Origin: Gammaproteobacteria bacterium
Lineage (GTDB): Bacteria; Pseudomonadota; Gammaproteobacteria; Steroidobacterales; Woeseiaceae
Length of the DNA: 64,000 nucleotides
Assembly: GCA_029863125.1 (NCBI GenBank)
Contig: JAOTWB010000008.1
Span: forward strand, 1-64,000
Direction of reading: 5' to 3'
The notes beneath the pieces are model-generated. The model did not search any database, had not been told where the DNA came from, and worked only from the letters and a program-made list of their open reading frames with translations. Shown one piece after another: positions 45,199 to 53,906 of the stretch. How positions within the stretch are numbered: the stretch's first letter is position 1; the number at the start of each line of letters is the position of its first letter. The position numbers and the translations under genes are program-made.

Positions 45199-45651
45199 GT
45201 GCATATCGGGCACATCAATCTCGCCAAGTCATTCAACGGCGCCGGTGAGCACTTTGTCAGGCTGGTCGAGTCACTGCAGGCGATGGGTGTGCGCCAGTAT
45301 GTACTGGTCAGAAATGTCGCGCTCGCCAAGCGGCTGGACCTGGTCGGCAACGTGACAGCCGGGCCTGTCGTCAGGTCCGCCGTAATGGCGTACTGCCTGA
45401 TGCCGCACGTCGACGTCGTCCATATACACGACCCGTCCGACGGCCAGGCCGGCCTGCTGCTGACCTTAACCCGTTCGATACCCTTCGTGCTGACTCATCG
45501 TGACGACGCGCCCGGAAGAAACCCGCTCACCCAGGCCGTGTACAAGCGTGCGTCGGGAATCATTTATCAGCCCGATGCCGATGCAGCCAAGCACCTGCGC
45601 ATCTACAGGCACGCCGTTGACACCTGGCGCGAAGCCGCGTTGTCGTCCTGA
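45199..45651 (+). CDS. Truncated GT4-type glycosyltransferase, N-terminal domain only
   Basis: A 150-residue protein from GTG 45199, just after the previous stop (an in-frame ATG at 45181 overlaps it). HIGHINLAKSFNGAGEHFVRLVESL and the later HIHDPSDGQAGLLLTLTRSIPFVLTHRDDAPG read like the first Rossmann half of a GT4 enzyme, with the acceptor-side loop. KRASGIIYQPDADAAKHL leads towards the second domain, but the frame ends within a few residues. The donor-binding half (E-x7-E) is missing, so it cannot be a normal glycosyltransferase. The stop lies 2 bp before the convergent receptor gene's end. Confidence 0.65.
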   Translation: MHIGHINLAKSFNGAGEHFVRLVESLQAMGVRQYVLVRNVALAKRLDLVGNVTAGPVVRSAVMAYCLMPHVDVVHIHDPSDGQAGLLLTLTRSIPFVLTHRDDAPGRNPLTQAVYKRASGIIYQPDADAAKHLRIYRHAVDTWREAALSS

Positions 45652-45653
45652 GC

Positions 45654-47972
45654 TCAGAACTCCCAAAGCACGCCGATTGCGGGCAGCAGCGGCAGCCAGT
45701 AGTCGTGGCTGAATTCGAGCGCTGCGTTGCCGAGCGCATCCTCGTCGAGATCCCAGTCGATGCAGCAGACGTTGCGCCGATTGAAAAGATTGGAGATCTC
45801 GATGAACGCGAGCAGGGATCCCCGGCGTACTTTATATTTGCGGCTGACGCGCACGTCGACGCTCGCGAACGTCGGATGGTTGAGTTCGTTGCGTAGCCCC
45901 GGCACCGCGACATAGATTGGTTCGCCGTCGGCATCGCGACCCTCTTCCACCAACGCCAGGTCGGTCCTCGGCCAACCCGAGTGAACGCTGGCGGCAGCCG
46001 AAAAGCTCCATACCTCGTTGTCCCACGCGAAACCGCCCTGAAGCGCATGGCGCTGGTCCCAGCTTCGCGGTACGTTGCGGCCGTCAATTCGATCGGTTAC
46101 TGTCGACCAGGTGTAGGTGGCCCACCAGCTCCACGCGTTCATGGTGCGATCGGCGGACAGCTCCACGCCGCGCGCCTCGGCCCGTGGCGGATCTAGCCGC
46201 ACTCGATCGGCTGCCAGTTCCGGCATCAGGCTCAGCGGATCGTACAGGTTTTCGAAACGCGGCCGCACGTCCCGGATGTCCTTGCGGAACGCCTCGAGCC
46301 GAAGCGACGTGTCGTTGGCGGTGAGATGCTTGATCCCGACAATGAGATGGTCCGCGCGCTGCGCCGGCCAGAAGTTAGTGATGCCGTCCTCGATCTGCAG
46401 CGAGTGCACGGGCTGGGACTGGTGATAACGGCCGACGCTGAACCGCAGCTCGGTATCCTCCCGAGGGCGAAACATCATGTTGAGACGCGGGCTTAGCTGG
46501 GAATCCGAGTTCAAATCAGTGTAGGTCTGATCGTCCCAGCGAAGTCCCCATTCGAGTATGGCGCGCCGCGACAGGCGCCAGCGATCCGAAACATACAGCG
46601 CATAGCTGCCGCCGGTTGGACTCGCCGTCAGCGAACGGCTGAGTTCCGCCGGTTGATTCTCGTAAATTTCCTGCAGGCCGAAATACGCAGCGGAACCTGC
46701 GTAGGCATAGTCTGCTTCGCCGTAAGCGACGTGAATCCCCCACTGCGTGCGGTGACGGTCCGACGGGCTCCAGACCCAGTCCTGACGAAGCGCATACTGC
46801 CTGACGTCTCTGCTATCCGCTACAGCCGCTATCAGCTTTTCGGGATCGTTGGCGTATCCGTCACGACTGTTGCTGTATTGGACCATGGACAGGACCGTGC
46901 TGCTGCTGAGCGTCGGCGACCAGTTGCTGTCCAGGCGCAGCCAGAACTGGGCGTTGCTCGTATCGCTTACGACCTGCTCGCGTTCCGCGGGGTCTGTCTC
47001 CAGCACCAGTTTTACCTGGTCATCCGCATACAGCGCATTCAGCGACAGCCGCGTATCGGCAGTGATCTCGAACGTGTACTCACCAAACACATCGAAGTAC
47101 GACGGCTGCCCGAACTTGGGATCGATGACCAGGTCGAGATTTCCGCGTCGTGCCGAGAACAGCCAGCTGCGATCGCTGCCGGTGCCCGCCGACAGCAGTG
47201 AGGTATTGAAGACGCTGAGGCCAATCTCGGTGTGACGCGACTTCTCCGAATCGAGAGAGTCCATCAGCACGAGGCCGCTCATGCGATCGCCGTAGCGAAC
47301 GGGGAATCCCCCGGTATAAACCTCGACACCCTCAATGGCGCGCGCATCAATTGCGCTGAAAATGTTCTGGTAGTCGCGTATGTGAAACGGGTCGAAAAGC
47401 CACTGACCGTTCAACATGATGCCGATTTCACTCTGCTCTCCGCCACGAAAATGCGCAACCGCCGATGCGCCGCTGGCAGCTGTGCCAGGCAGACGTTGCG
47501 TTACCCGGATAGGGTCCTCGCCGACATCCGGCATGTTTTGAATCGTCCGCCGGTCGAGCGCAAATTGCGATGTCGAAATGTCCCGCGATATTTCATAGCG
47601 GCTGGCTGCAACGACGACGGTTTCGATGTCCGGTTGGGCCCGTTCCGGTGCCGCCGCCGCGGAATCGGGCAGCGGCGCCGCGTCCGGCGTCGCTTTGACC
47701 ACCAGGTACACGCCGCCATCCGCCTGCACGTCCAGACCATATGGCCGCAGGATCTGGCGCACGATCTCGACGGGCGTGCCGGGCGCGGGTTCGGCGACAA
47801 CCCTGAGTTCGTCACTGACAAGATTGGTGCTGTAGGCAAAAGGATGTCCCTGGTCTCGAAAGCCGTCGATGACATTGGCCACGGTGCGCCCAACGTACGG
47901 CACAGCCCGGCTGTCGTCGGCAAACACGGCCGACGCCATTAGCAAGACCAAAAGCGGCAGGACGCGACTCAT
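45654..47972 (-). CDS. TonB-dependent outer-membrane receptor with N-terminal signalling (STN) domain
   Basis: A 772-residue receptor of the FecA type. The signal peptide ends ASAVFADDS. The STN signalling domain spans about residues 20-95 (RTVANVIDGFRDQGHPFAYS, IVRQILRPYGLDVQ). The plug follows (about 110-230: RTIQNMPDVGEDPIRVTQRL; VEVYTGGFPVRYGDRMSGLV), then a 22-strand barrel ending in Phe (PAIGVLWEF). The likely TonB box is IETVVVAAS. Ligand unknown, with no siderophore genes nearby. It ends the fec-like module with the FecR and sigma genes upstream. Confidence 0.92.
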   Translation of the reverse strand: MSRVLPLLVLLMASAVFADDSRAVPYVGRTVANVIDGFRDQGHPFAYSTNLVSDELRVVAEPAPGTPVEIVRQILRPYGLDVQADGGVYLVVKATPDAAPLPDSAAAAPERAQPDIETVVVAASRYEISRDISTSQFALDRRTIQNMPDVGEDPIRVTQRLPGTAASGASAVAHFRGGEQSEIGIMLNGQWLFDPFHIRDYQNIFSAIDARAIEGVEVYTGGFPVRYGDRMSGLVLMDSLDSEKSRHTEIGLSVFNTSLLSAGTGSDRSWLFSARRGNLDLVIDPKFGQPSYFDVFGEYTFEITADTRLSLNALYADDQVKLVLETDPAEREQVVSDTSNAQFWLRLDSNWSPTLSSSTVLSMVQYSNSRDGYANDPEKLIAAVADSRDVRQYALRQDWVWSPSDRHRTQWGIHVAYGEADYAYAGSAAYFGLQEIYENQPAELSRSLTASPTGGSYALYVSDRWRLSRRAILEWGLRWDDQTYTDLNSDSQLSPRLNMMFRPREDTELRFSVGRYHQSQPVHSLQIEDGITNFWPAQRADHLIVGIKHLTANDTSLRLEAFRKDIRDVRPRFENLYDPLSLMPELAADRVRLDPPRAEARGVELSADRTMNAWSWWATYTWSTVTDRIDGRNVPRSWDQRHALQGGFAWDNEVWSFSAAASVHSGWPRTDLALVEEGRDADGEPIYVAVPGLRNELNHPTFASVDVRVSRKYKVRRGSLLAFIEISNLFNRRNVCCIDWDLDEDALGNAALEFSHDYWLPLLPAIGVLWEF

Positions 47973-47979
47973 TTCTCAG

Positions 47980-48996
47980 CTACGGATTCTCGCCGACGTA
48001 AATAACCCCTTCTTCGATATGCCATTCCAGTGCCGCAGTGGCAAGCCGCTGGCGCAGCGCTTCGGCCGGTGCCGTATCGATGCGCCCCCTGAGAATTGCA
48101 TCGCGTGCAACTCGCTCTGCCGGGCCTTCCCACTGAATTTCCAGGCCGAGTTCCCTGCAGGCCCAAAGCAGGAATTCATACAGCGTCTTTCCGTCGACGT
48201 CGGCAGGCGGCGACGTCCGGCTCACCCATTCCCAGCTGTCTCCGTACCGGCCGATACTGAGTACGGTCGGCCGCTGCCGTCCCGACAGCGTCAGCTGCTC
48301 ACCCGACGAAGCGACGTGGCTGTGATATTCGCCGTCCACGGCTACCTGGCCTTCCCTTACGCTGACCGTCAATGTCCCTGCGTCCACCCCGGTCATGAAC
48401 TGCGTTCCGACGTGCGCGACGTCGCCGAGATCCGTATGAATAACGAATTGCGCTGTGTCACCGCCGTCTATTCCGGCGATCAACGGCGACGGACTCGAGT
48501 CGAAATAGATGCGGCCAGACTTCAGATAAACTGTTTCATCATTCACGAATTCGACGCGCGTCTTCTCATCCATGCGCATCGAGCCACCGTTGCCCCAGGA
48601 AAGGCCGATGCCTGCCTGGCGTCCCGTAACGATCGTTTGCCCCGAGAGTATGCTCGCCAGATCCTGTGTTTCGCGCAGCTCTGATGATTCGCCGAGCAGA
48701 TAAACGGAACCGAAACTTTTTTCTATCGATGCGACCTCGACGGTCTCGACGATCGGCACGCGAAACAGGTTGAATACCACAAACATGCCGATTAACACAC
48801 TGGCCGCAATCGCGAAAGACGCTACGCGGCGGCGCGACCGGTACCTGCTGCTGACATTCTGCCACTCCGCGCGAACGGCTTTCCGCACTTCCGTCTCGTC
48901 GGAGGGTGACGGCGTAGGCCGCGGCGACGCATGCTTGAGCAATTTCTCCAGCGCATCGTCGGATGCAACGCCCGTGCCGTAGTCGAAGTCACTCAT
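47980..48996 (-). CDS. FecR-family anti-sigma/sigma-regulator membrane protein
   Basis: A 338-residue cell-surface-signalling protein: a cytoplasmic N-terminal region (about 1-55) that would bind the sigma factor, one transmembrane helix (about 60-81, VASFAIAASVLIGMFVVFNL), and a periplasmic FecR domain (about 90-260; LSGQTIVTGRQAGIGLSWG, DLGDVAHVGTQF and LTVSVREGQVAVDG). A C-terminal region (about 270-338) resembles the STN fold of the receptor (LYEFLLWACRELGLEIQWEG; GVIYVG). Signal likely passes from the receptor STN through this region. Its start overlaps the sigma gene stop by 4 bp. Confidence 0.92.
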   Translation of the reverse strand: MSDFDYGTGVASDDALEKLLKHASPRPTPSPSDETEVRKAVRAEWQNVSSRYRSRRRVASFAIAASVLIGMFVVFNLFRVPIVETVEVASIEKSFGSVYLLGESSELRETQDLASILSGQTIVTGRQAGIGLSWGNGGSMRMDEKTRVEFVNDETVYLKSGRIYFDSSPSPLIAGIDGGDTAQFVIHTDLGDVAHVGTQFMTGVDAGTLTVSVREGQVAVDGEYHSHVASSGEQLTLSGRQRPTVLSIGRYGDSWEWVSRTSPPADVDGKTLYEFLLWACRELGLEIQWEGPAERVARDAILRGRIDTAPAEALRQRLATAALEWHIEEGVIYVGENP

Positions 48997-49613
48997 GATT
49001 TCACCAATTCGCTTTCATATTGTTCGATGCCCTCTGTCAGCGACGTGTAGACATCGGCAAACGCCCGTTTCGCGCGCGCCAGCAAGGATTGCGTCGCCTC
49101 GGGACCGATACCCAATCTTGCCGATATCTCCTTTATCGAGTGACCTTCAATGTACTTCCACTCGAGAACGTCGCCATAGCGTGCCGGCAGCCTGTCCAGG
49201 GCGACCTGTATCAGGCGCAGCAGCTCAACGCGACGATAGTGCCGATCCGGACTCGTTTGCTCGGGAGCGCGGAAAGAATCGACGGCCGCCTGGATCTCGG
49301 CGAAATCTTCCGTCAGTACGATGTGCTCGCGATATTGTCCCTGCTTCGCGAGCCAGTCGCTGGTTTCGTTGCGGCATATCGCACACAGCCATGTGAACAG
49401 CGCGGATTCGGCGCGGTAGGTGTGCAGCTTTCGGAGAGCACGCGTCAGCGTGATCTGCGCCACTTCACGAGCCGCATCCGGATCGTCGGATAGTCGCGTC
49501 AGCGCGAACCGATACAGGCGCGCAAAGTTTTCATCGAAGAAACGGTCGAAAGCCTGCGCATCGCCGCTGAGCAACTGTCTTACAAGCTTTTTGTCCTGGA
49601 AATAGACCGCCAT
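48993..49613 (-). CDS. ECF RNA polymerase sigma factor (FecI-like)
   Basis: A 206-residue ECF sigma factor. Region 2 is FDRFFDENFARLYRFALTRL with DDPDAAREVAQITLTRALRKL. Region 4 is ALDRLPARYGDVLEWKYIEG and HSIKEISARLGIGPEATQSL, an HTH. It is predicted to direct transcription of the fecA-like receptor gene when the FecR protein relays the surface signal. First gene of the module. A clear ECF-type promoter upstream of it could not be assigned. Confidence 0.93.
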   Translation of the reverse strand: MAVYFQDKKLVRQLLSGDAQAFDRFFDENFARLYRFALTRLSDDPDAAREVAQITLTRALRKLHTYRAESALFTWLCAICRNETSDWLAKQGQYREHIVLTEDFAEIQAAVDSFRAPEQTSPDRHYRRVELLRLIQVALDRLPARYGDVLEWKYIEGHSIKEISARLGIGPEATQSLLARAKRAFADVYTSLTEGIEQYESELVKS

Positions 49614-49811
49614 GCCGAACCGCTCCGGGTACTCGATTATTGGACGGTCACAGCCGCCAAAATCGGTCGGACGATCCGATAATTGTACGCCCGAAGGCTC
49701 GGCGCGGGGCGCCCGGTGACGTAAGCGGGGCGAAAGACGCGACTACTTGGCGGGAATTTTCAGAGTCTTGGCCGGACAACCGCGCTGCGCCAGCGTTGCC
49801 CGACAATGCGG

Positions 49812-51245
49812 CTATCTCTTCATGGCCTCGAAAAACTCCGCATTTGTCTTCGTGTCCTGCAGCTTGCTCAACAGGAACTCGACCGCCGCGAGCTCGTCCA
49901 TCGGATGCAGAACTTTCCGGAGTATCCACATTTTCTGCAGCTCATCAGGATCCGTCAGGTACTCCTCTTTACGGGTACCGGAACGATTGATGTTGATAGC
50001 AGGAAACACGCGCTTCTCGGATATACGACGATCGAGGTGAATTTCCATATTACCCGTGCCCTTGAATTCCTCGTAAATCACTTCGTCCATCTTGGATCCC
50101 GTGTCAACGAGGGCCGTTGCCAGGATAGTCAGGCTGCCGCCCTCCTCGATGTTGCGCGCTGCACCAAAGAAACGTTTCGGGCGATGCAATGCGTTGGCGT
50201 CCACACCACCGGTCAAGACCTTGCCCGAGGACGGTACGACGGTGTTGTAAGCGCGCGCGAGGCGTGTGATCGAGTCCAGCAGGATAACGACATCGCGCTT
50301 GTGCTCGACGAGGCGCTTCGCCTTCTCGATAACCATCTCGGCCACCTGCACGTGGCGGCTCGCGGGCTCGTCGAAGGTCGAGGAAACAACCTCGCCACGG
50401 ACCGTACGCTCCATTTCCGTGACTTCTTCGGGACGTTCGTCGATCAGCAGAACGATGAGATCGACCTCGGGCGCATTGGCGCAAATTGCCGAAGCAATGT
50501 TTTGCAGCAACATCGTCTTGCCTGCTTTCGGCGGCGAAACGATCAGGCCGCGCTGGCCTTTGCCTATTGGCGCAACCATGTCGATGATGCGCGCCGTCAG
50601 GTCTTCGGTGCTGCCGTTGCCCTGCTCGAGCTTCAGGCGCTGGGTCGGAAACAGCGGCGTGAGGTTCTCGAACAGTACCTTGTTGCGCGCATTCTCCGGT
50701 GCGTCATGATTGATCTGGCCTACCTTGAGCAGCGCGAAGTAGCGTTCGCCTTCTTTCGGCGGACGTATAAGACCCGATACCAGGTCGCCGGTACGCAAGT
50801 TGAAGCGCCGAATCTGGCTGGGACTGACGTAGATATCGTCGGGGCCCGCCAGATAAGAACTGTCCGAGGAACGCAGGAAACCGAAACCGTCCTGCAGTAT
50901 CTCGAGCACCCCATCACCGTAAATATCCTCACCCTGGCTGGCATGTGCCTTCAGGATGGAGAAGATCATGTCCTGCTTGCGCGAGCGCGCGAGATTTTCA
51001 ATGCCCAGCGAAACACCCAGCTCGACGAGCGCTGCTGCCGGACGCGTCTTCAGTTCCGACAGATTCATGATGTTCTTGCTTTGCTCGAGCTGCTCCGGCG
51101 TGATGACGTCGAGACTGCCCTCTTCGTCATCGGGATATTCAGTATGTTGCGGCCGCCGCCGCCGCCGGCGATTCGGACTGCCCTTGCTCTTGTTGCCCGA
51201 TCTATTCGGGCGATTTTTAGTTGAAGTTCCCAAGTATCCTCTCAC
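49812..51245 (-). CDS. rho: Transcription termination factor Rho
   Basis: The hexameric ATP-dependent RNA helicase that ends untranslated transcripts. The conserved part starts at MNLSELK (residue 60) with the cold-shock-like RNA-binding domain ([26 protein letters not shown]). The Walker A loop [15 protein letters not shown] is near residue 235, and [17 protein letters not shown] is the Q-loop region. Before residue 60 there is an extra Lys/Arg- and Asp/Glu-rich N-terminal arm including a run of six Arg. The GTG at 51245 overlaps the trxA stop (GTGA), implying coupling. An internal start near residue 60 is possible but is not needed. Confidence 0.95.
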   Translation of the reverse strand: MRGYLGTSTKNRPNRSGNKSKGSPNRRRRRRPQHTEYPDDEEGSLDVITPEQLEQSKNIMNLSELKTRPAAALVELGVSLGIENLARSRKQDMIFSILKAHASQGEDIYGDGVLEILQDGFGFLRSSDSSYLAGPDDIYVSPSQIRRFNLRTGDLVSGLIRPPKEGERYFALLKVGQINHDAPENARNKVLFENLTPLFPTQRLKLEQGNGSTEDLTARIIDMVAPIGKGQRGLIVSPPKAGKTMLLQNIASAICANAPEVDLIVLLIDERPEEVTEMERTVRGEVVSSTFDEPASRHVQVAEMVIEKAKRLVEHKRDVVILLDSITRLARAYNTVVPSSGKVLTGGVDANALHRPKRFFGAARNIEEGGSLTILATALVDTGSKMDEVIYEEFKGTGNMEIHLDRRISEKRVFPAININRSGTRKEEYLTDPDELQKMWILRKVLHPMDELAAVEFLLSKLQDTKTNAEFFEAMKR

Positions 51246-51568
51246 AAATTAGTGTCCAGAAATTCTTCCAGCTGCGACTTTGGCATCGCACCCATTTTTT
51301 GCGCCTGCACGGCACCGTCCTTGAACAGGATTAACGTCGGAATGCTGCGGATACCGAACTTCTGCGCCGTGTTCGGGTTTTCGTCAACATTCAGCTTAAC
51401 GACCGCAAGCTTGTCTGCATGCGATACGGCAACCTCTTCGAGGAGCGGCGCGATCATCTTGCATGGACCGCACCATTCGGCCCAGAAATCGAGCAGGACT
51501 GCTTTCTCATTTTGTAAAACGTCGGCCTCGAATGTGCCGTCCGATGTATGCACAATATTGTCGCTCAC
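51242..51568 (-). CDS. trxA: Thioredoxin 1
   Basis: A 108-residue thioredoxin with the active site [28 protein letters not shown] carries the cis-Pro. Reduces protein disulfides and provides electrons to MsrA and, via DsbD, to the periplasm. The start is GTG 51568 with GGAGG nine bases upstream. It lies upstream of rho and divergent from rhlB, a gammaproteobacterial arrangement. Confidence 0.98.
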   Translation of the reverse strand: MSDNIVHTSDGTFEADVLQNEKAVLLDFWAEWCGPCKMIAPLLEEVAVSHADKLAVVKLNVDENPNTAQKFGIRSIPTLILFKDGAVQAQKMGAMPKSQLEEFLDTNL

Positions 51569-51851
51569 CGGCTACTTCCTCCAAATGAAAGTGATTGTTA
51601 ATCGTGGTTTTGCCCGTTGTCGGGTTTTCTGACGAACGAACATTGCAAAAATGGATGACGCTGCCTCAACTATCAGGCAATATGTCGCAGCTTTATTACC
51701 GGCTAATTCCGGTTGTTTCCGGCTTCTTTCTGGATCGTTAAGGGAAGCGAAATTGGCGAGTGCGACGGTTGTCGCGTCGAATTAATCCCAATTTGACCGC
51801 TTCACGAGCCATTTTGCAAGCTTTTGGCGCATATTTTATGGTCTCGACTGT

Positions 51852-53144
51852 ATGTCTGAAAACCACCTGAGTGATCTCAGATTCGACTCCCTGCCGCTGC
51901 ACGAAAGCATTCGGGCCGGTATTCGTGACGCAGGCTTTGAGTTCTGCACACCGATCCAGGCAAGCACGCTGCCTATTGCACTTGAGGGTCACGACGTTGC
52001 CGGGCAGGCGCAGACCGGCACCGGCAAAACAGCAGCCTTCCTCATAGCCGCTTATCAGCGCCTCATCAACACGCGGTCGGACACCGGCGGGAAACGCCAG
52101 CCGCGGCTGTTCGCGCTGGCACCAACGCGTGAGCTCGCCGTCCAGATAGCGAACGATGCCGAAATTCTCGGCAGGCACACCGGCTTCAAAATTGGCCTCG
52201 CATTCGGCGGTACGGACTATGAGAAGCAGCGCAATACGCTCGAGAGTGGCGTTGATCTGCTGATAGGTACGCCGGGACGTATCATAGACTACTTCAAACA
52301 GGGCGTGTTCAAACTCGACCAGGTTGAGGTCGCCATTCTCGATGAGGCCGACCGCATGTTTGATCTCGGCTTCATCAAGGATATTCGCTACTTGCTGCGG
52401 CGCCTGCCGGATCCCGACAAGCGACTCAATATGTTGTTTTCGGCGACGCTGTCACGACGAGTCATGGAGCTCGCCTACGAGCACATGAACGAACCGGAAC
52501 TCATACGGATCGAGCCCGACAAGGTCACGGCGGACCGCGTCCGCCAGGCTATATTCTTTCCATCGAACGAAGACAAGATGCCGCTGCTCGTTGGGCTGAT
52601 CCGGGAAATGGGCGAGGCACGAATCATGATCTTCGTGAACATGAAGCGGGAAGCCGAACGTGTCCAGGACTACCTCGAAGCCAACGGCATAGATGCAAAG
52701 GCGATTTCGGGCGATGTGCCTCAGAAAAAACGCCTGCGCATGTTGCTGGACTTCCAAAGCGGCGACCTGCCTGTACTGATTGGAACCGATGTCGCGTCAC
52801 GCGGCCTGCATGTCCCGGACGTGCAGTACGTTATTAACTACGACCTGCCAAATGAAGCAGAGGATTACGTTCACCGGATAGGCCGAACAGCGCGCGCGGG
52901 AGCCTCGGGTGATGCCATCAGCCTGGGCTGCGAATCCTATGCGATTGGACTGCCGGCGATAGAGGAATTTATCGGCCACAAGATACCGGTTGCCAACTAC
53001 AACCCCGACGATTTGCCAAAGCTTGTCAAGCCGAAGCCGCGGAAGCGCAAGCCGTCCGGACAGCGCGGCAGGCCGGGTGGTAGTCGGTCCGGGGGTGGAA
53101 AATCCGGAGGCCGCAGGAGACGCGGTCTATCCGGAAAAACGTAG
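51852..53144 (+). CDS. rhlB: DEAD-box ATP-dependent RNA helicase RhlB
   Basis: A 430-residue helicase that unwinds RNA in the degradosome or alone. All DEAD-box motifs are present: CTPIQASTLPIAL (Q), AQTGTGKTAAF (I), PTRELAVQI (Ia), TPGRIIDYF (Ib), ILDEADRMFDLGF (II), FSATLSRR (III), GTDVASRGLH (V) and HRIGRTARAG (VI). The tail is basic and Gly/Arg/Ser-rich (about residues 395-430), likely RNA-binding. rhlB next to trxA-rho agrees with the RhlB name over other DEAD-box paralogues. It starts at ATG 51852. Confidence 0.94.
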   Translation: MSENHLSDLRFDSLPLHESIRAGIRDAGFEFCTPIQASTLPIALEGHDVAGQAQTGTGKTAAFLIAAYQRLINTRSDTGGKRQPRLFALAPTRELAVQIANDAEILGRHTGFKIGLAFGGTDYEKQRNTLESGVDLLIGTPGRIIDYFKQGVFKLDQVEVAILDEADRMFDLGFIKDIRYLLRRLPDPDKRLNMLFSATLSRRVMELAYEHMNEPELIRIEPDKVTADRVRQAIFFPSNEDKMPLLVGLIREMGEARIMIFVNMKREAERVQDYLEANGIDAKAISGDVPQKKRLRMLLDFQSGDLPVLIGTDVASRGLHVPDVQYVINYDLPNEAEDYVHRIGRTARAGASGDAISLGCESYAIGLPAIEEFIGHKIPVANYNPDDLPKLVKPKPRKRKPSGQRGRPGGSRSGGGKSGGRRRRGLSGKT

Positions 53145-53185
53145 CAGCGGCTGTAGCGGCGGCCTCAGGCCGCGAAACGTAGCAT
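53138..53185. repeat. REP-like palindromic element after rhlB
   Basis: The 15-bp palindrome GCGGCCTCAGGCCGC (53159-53173) is preceded by GCGGCTGTAGCG and flanked by two copies of AACGTAGCA (53138-53146 and 53176-53184). The pattern resembles the GTAGGAGCGGCTTCAGCCGCG-type REP sequences of Pseudomonas and Xanthomonas. No T-tract follows, so it is not an ordinary terminator. It overlaps the rhlB stop codon. Whether more copies exist in the genome cannot be seen here. Confidence 0.45.
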
Positions 53186-53206
53186 GCGATCGTGCCCCGA
53201 GCGCGT

Positions 53207-53869
53207 TTACAGCATATCGGCAACAGTCTCCACGCCGCGAAATTCCGAGCCGGTTTGCAGAGGCCGTGTCGTATCGGGCCTCGTGACCGTAACGAGCATC
53301 TGGACACCATACTCCTTCGCACTGGTCAGCACCGGCTGACTGTCATCGACAAACAGCGTCGTCTCGATATCGAATCCAACGTCATCCTGCAGTGCATGCC
53401 AGAACGCCTGGCTTTCTTTGGCATGGCCGTAGTTGTGTGAGCTGAACACCCCGTCAAAGTAGTCGCCGAGCCCCGTGACCGCGTCTTTCAGCGCGAGCGT
53501 ATCGGGATGCGAATTGGTCACCAACAGGACACGTGTTTCCTGCTTATGAACGGTGCGCAGGAAATCCAGGGCACCGGGAAGATACCCGATACGATGATTC
53601 ACATCATGGTGCAGCTGCATGACGTCAATGCCAAGCCGCTCGCACCAGTGATCCAGGCAATACCATTCCAGATCACCCTGCACGGCGCGATACTGGTCGA
53701 AAAGGTGATCGCACGCCGCCTCGAAGGTGATGCCTTTCGCAGCCGCGTAGCGCCGCGGCACCAGGTCTCTCCAAATGTAGTTGTCGTAGGCGAGATCGAG
53801 CAGCGTGCCATCCATGTCGAGCAACAAGGTTTCTGTGGACCGCAATGCCGTTTTCGGATCGATTTTCAT
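53207..53869 (-). CDS. yrfG: HAD-family nucleotidase, YrfG-like
   Basis: A 220-residue haloacid-dehalogenase-type phosphatase, starting at ATG 53869 (MKIDPKTALRS). The first motif is LLLDMDGTLLDLAYDNYIW with the nucleophile Asp. Motif II is LLVTNSHPD, and motif IV is TLFVDDSQPVL. The pattern and helical cap agree with YrfG, a GMP/IMP 5'-nucleotidase. Alternative upstream starts overlap cysQ. It is divergent from cysQ by 37 bp. Confidence 0.85.
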   Translation of the reverse strand: MKIDPKTALRSTETLLLDMDGTLLDLAYDNYIWRDLVPRRYAAAKGITFEAACDHLFDQYRAVQGDLEWYCLDHWCERLGIDVMQLHHDVNHRIGYLPGALDFLRTVHKQETRVLLVTNSHPDTLALKDAVTGLGDYFDGVFSSHNYGHAKESQAFWHALQDDVGFDIETTLFVDDSQPVLTSAKEYGVQMLVTVTRPDTTRPLQTGSEFRGVETVADML

Positions 53870-53906
53870 TGCTATACTGCGCGCCCCGAGAATATGCAGG
53901 AAAAAT

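Noticed and set aside
49806-51224. Plus-strand frame of 472 codons over rho
   Set aside because: Antisense shadow of the highly conserved Rho protein.
53159-53173. GC-rich palindrome considered as terminator of rhlB
   Set aside because: No T-run follows on either strand. It fits a REP-like element better.
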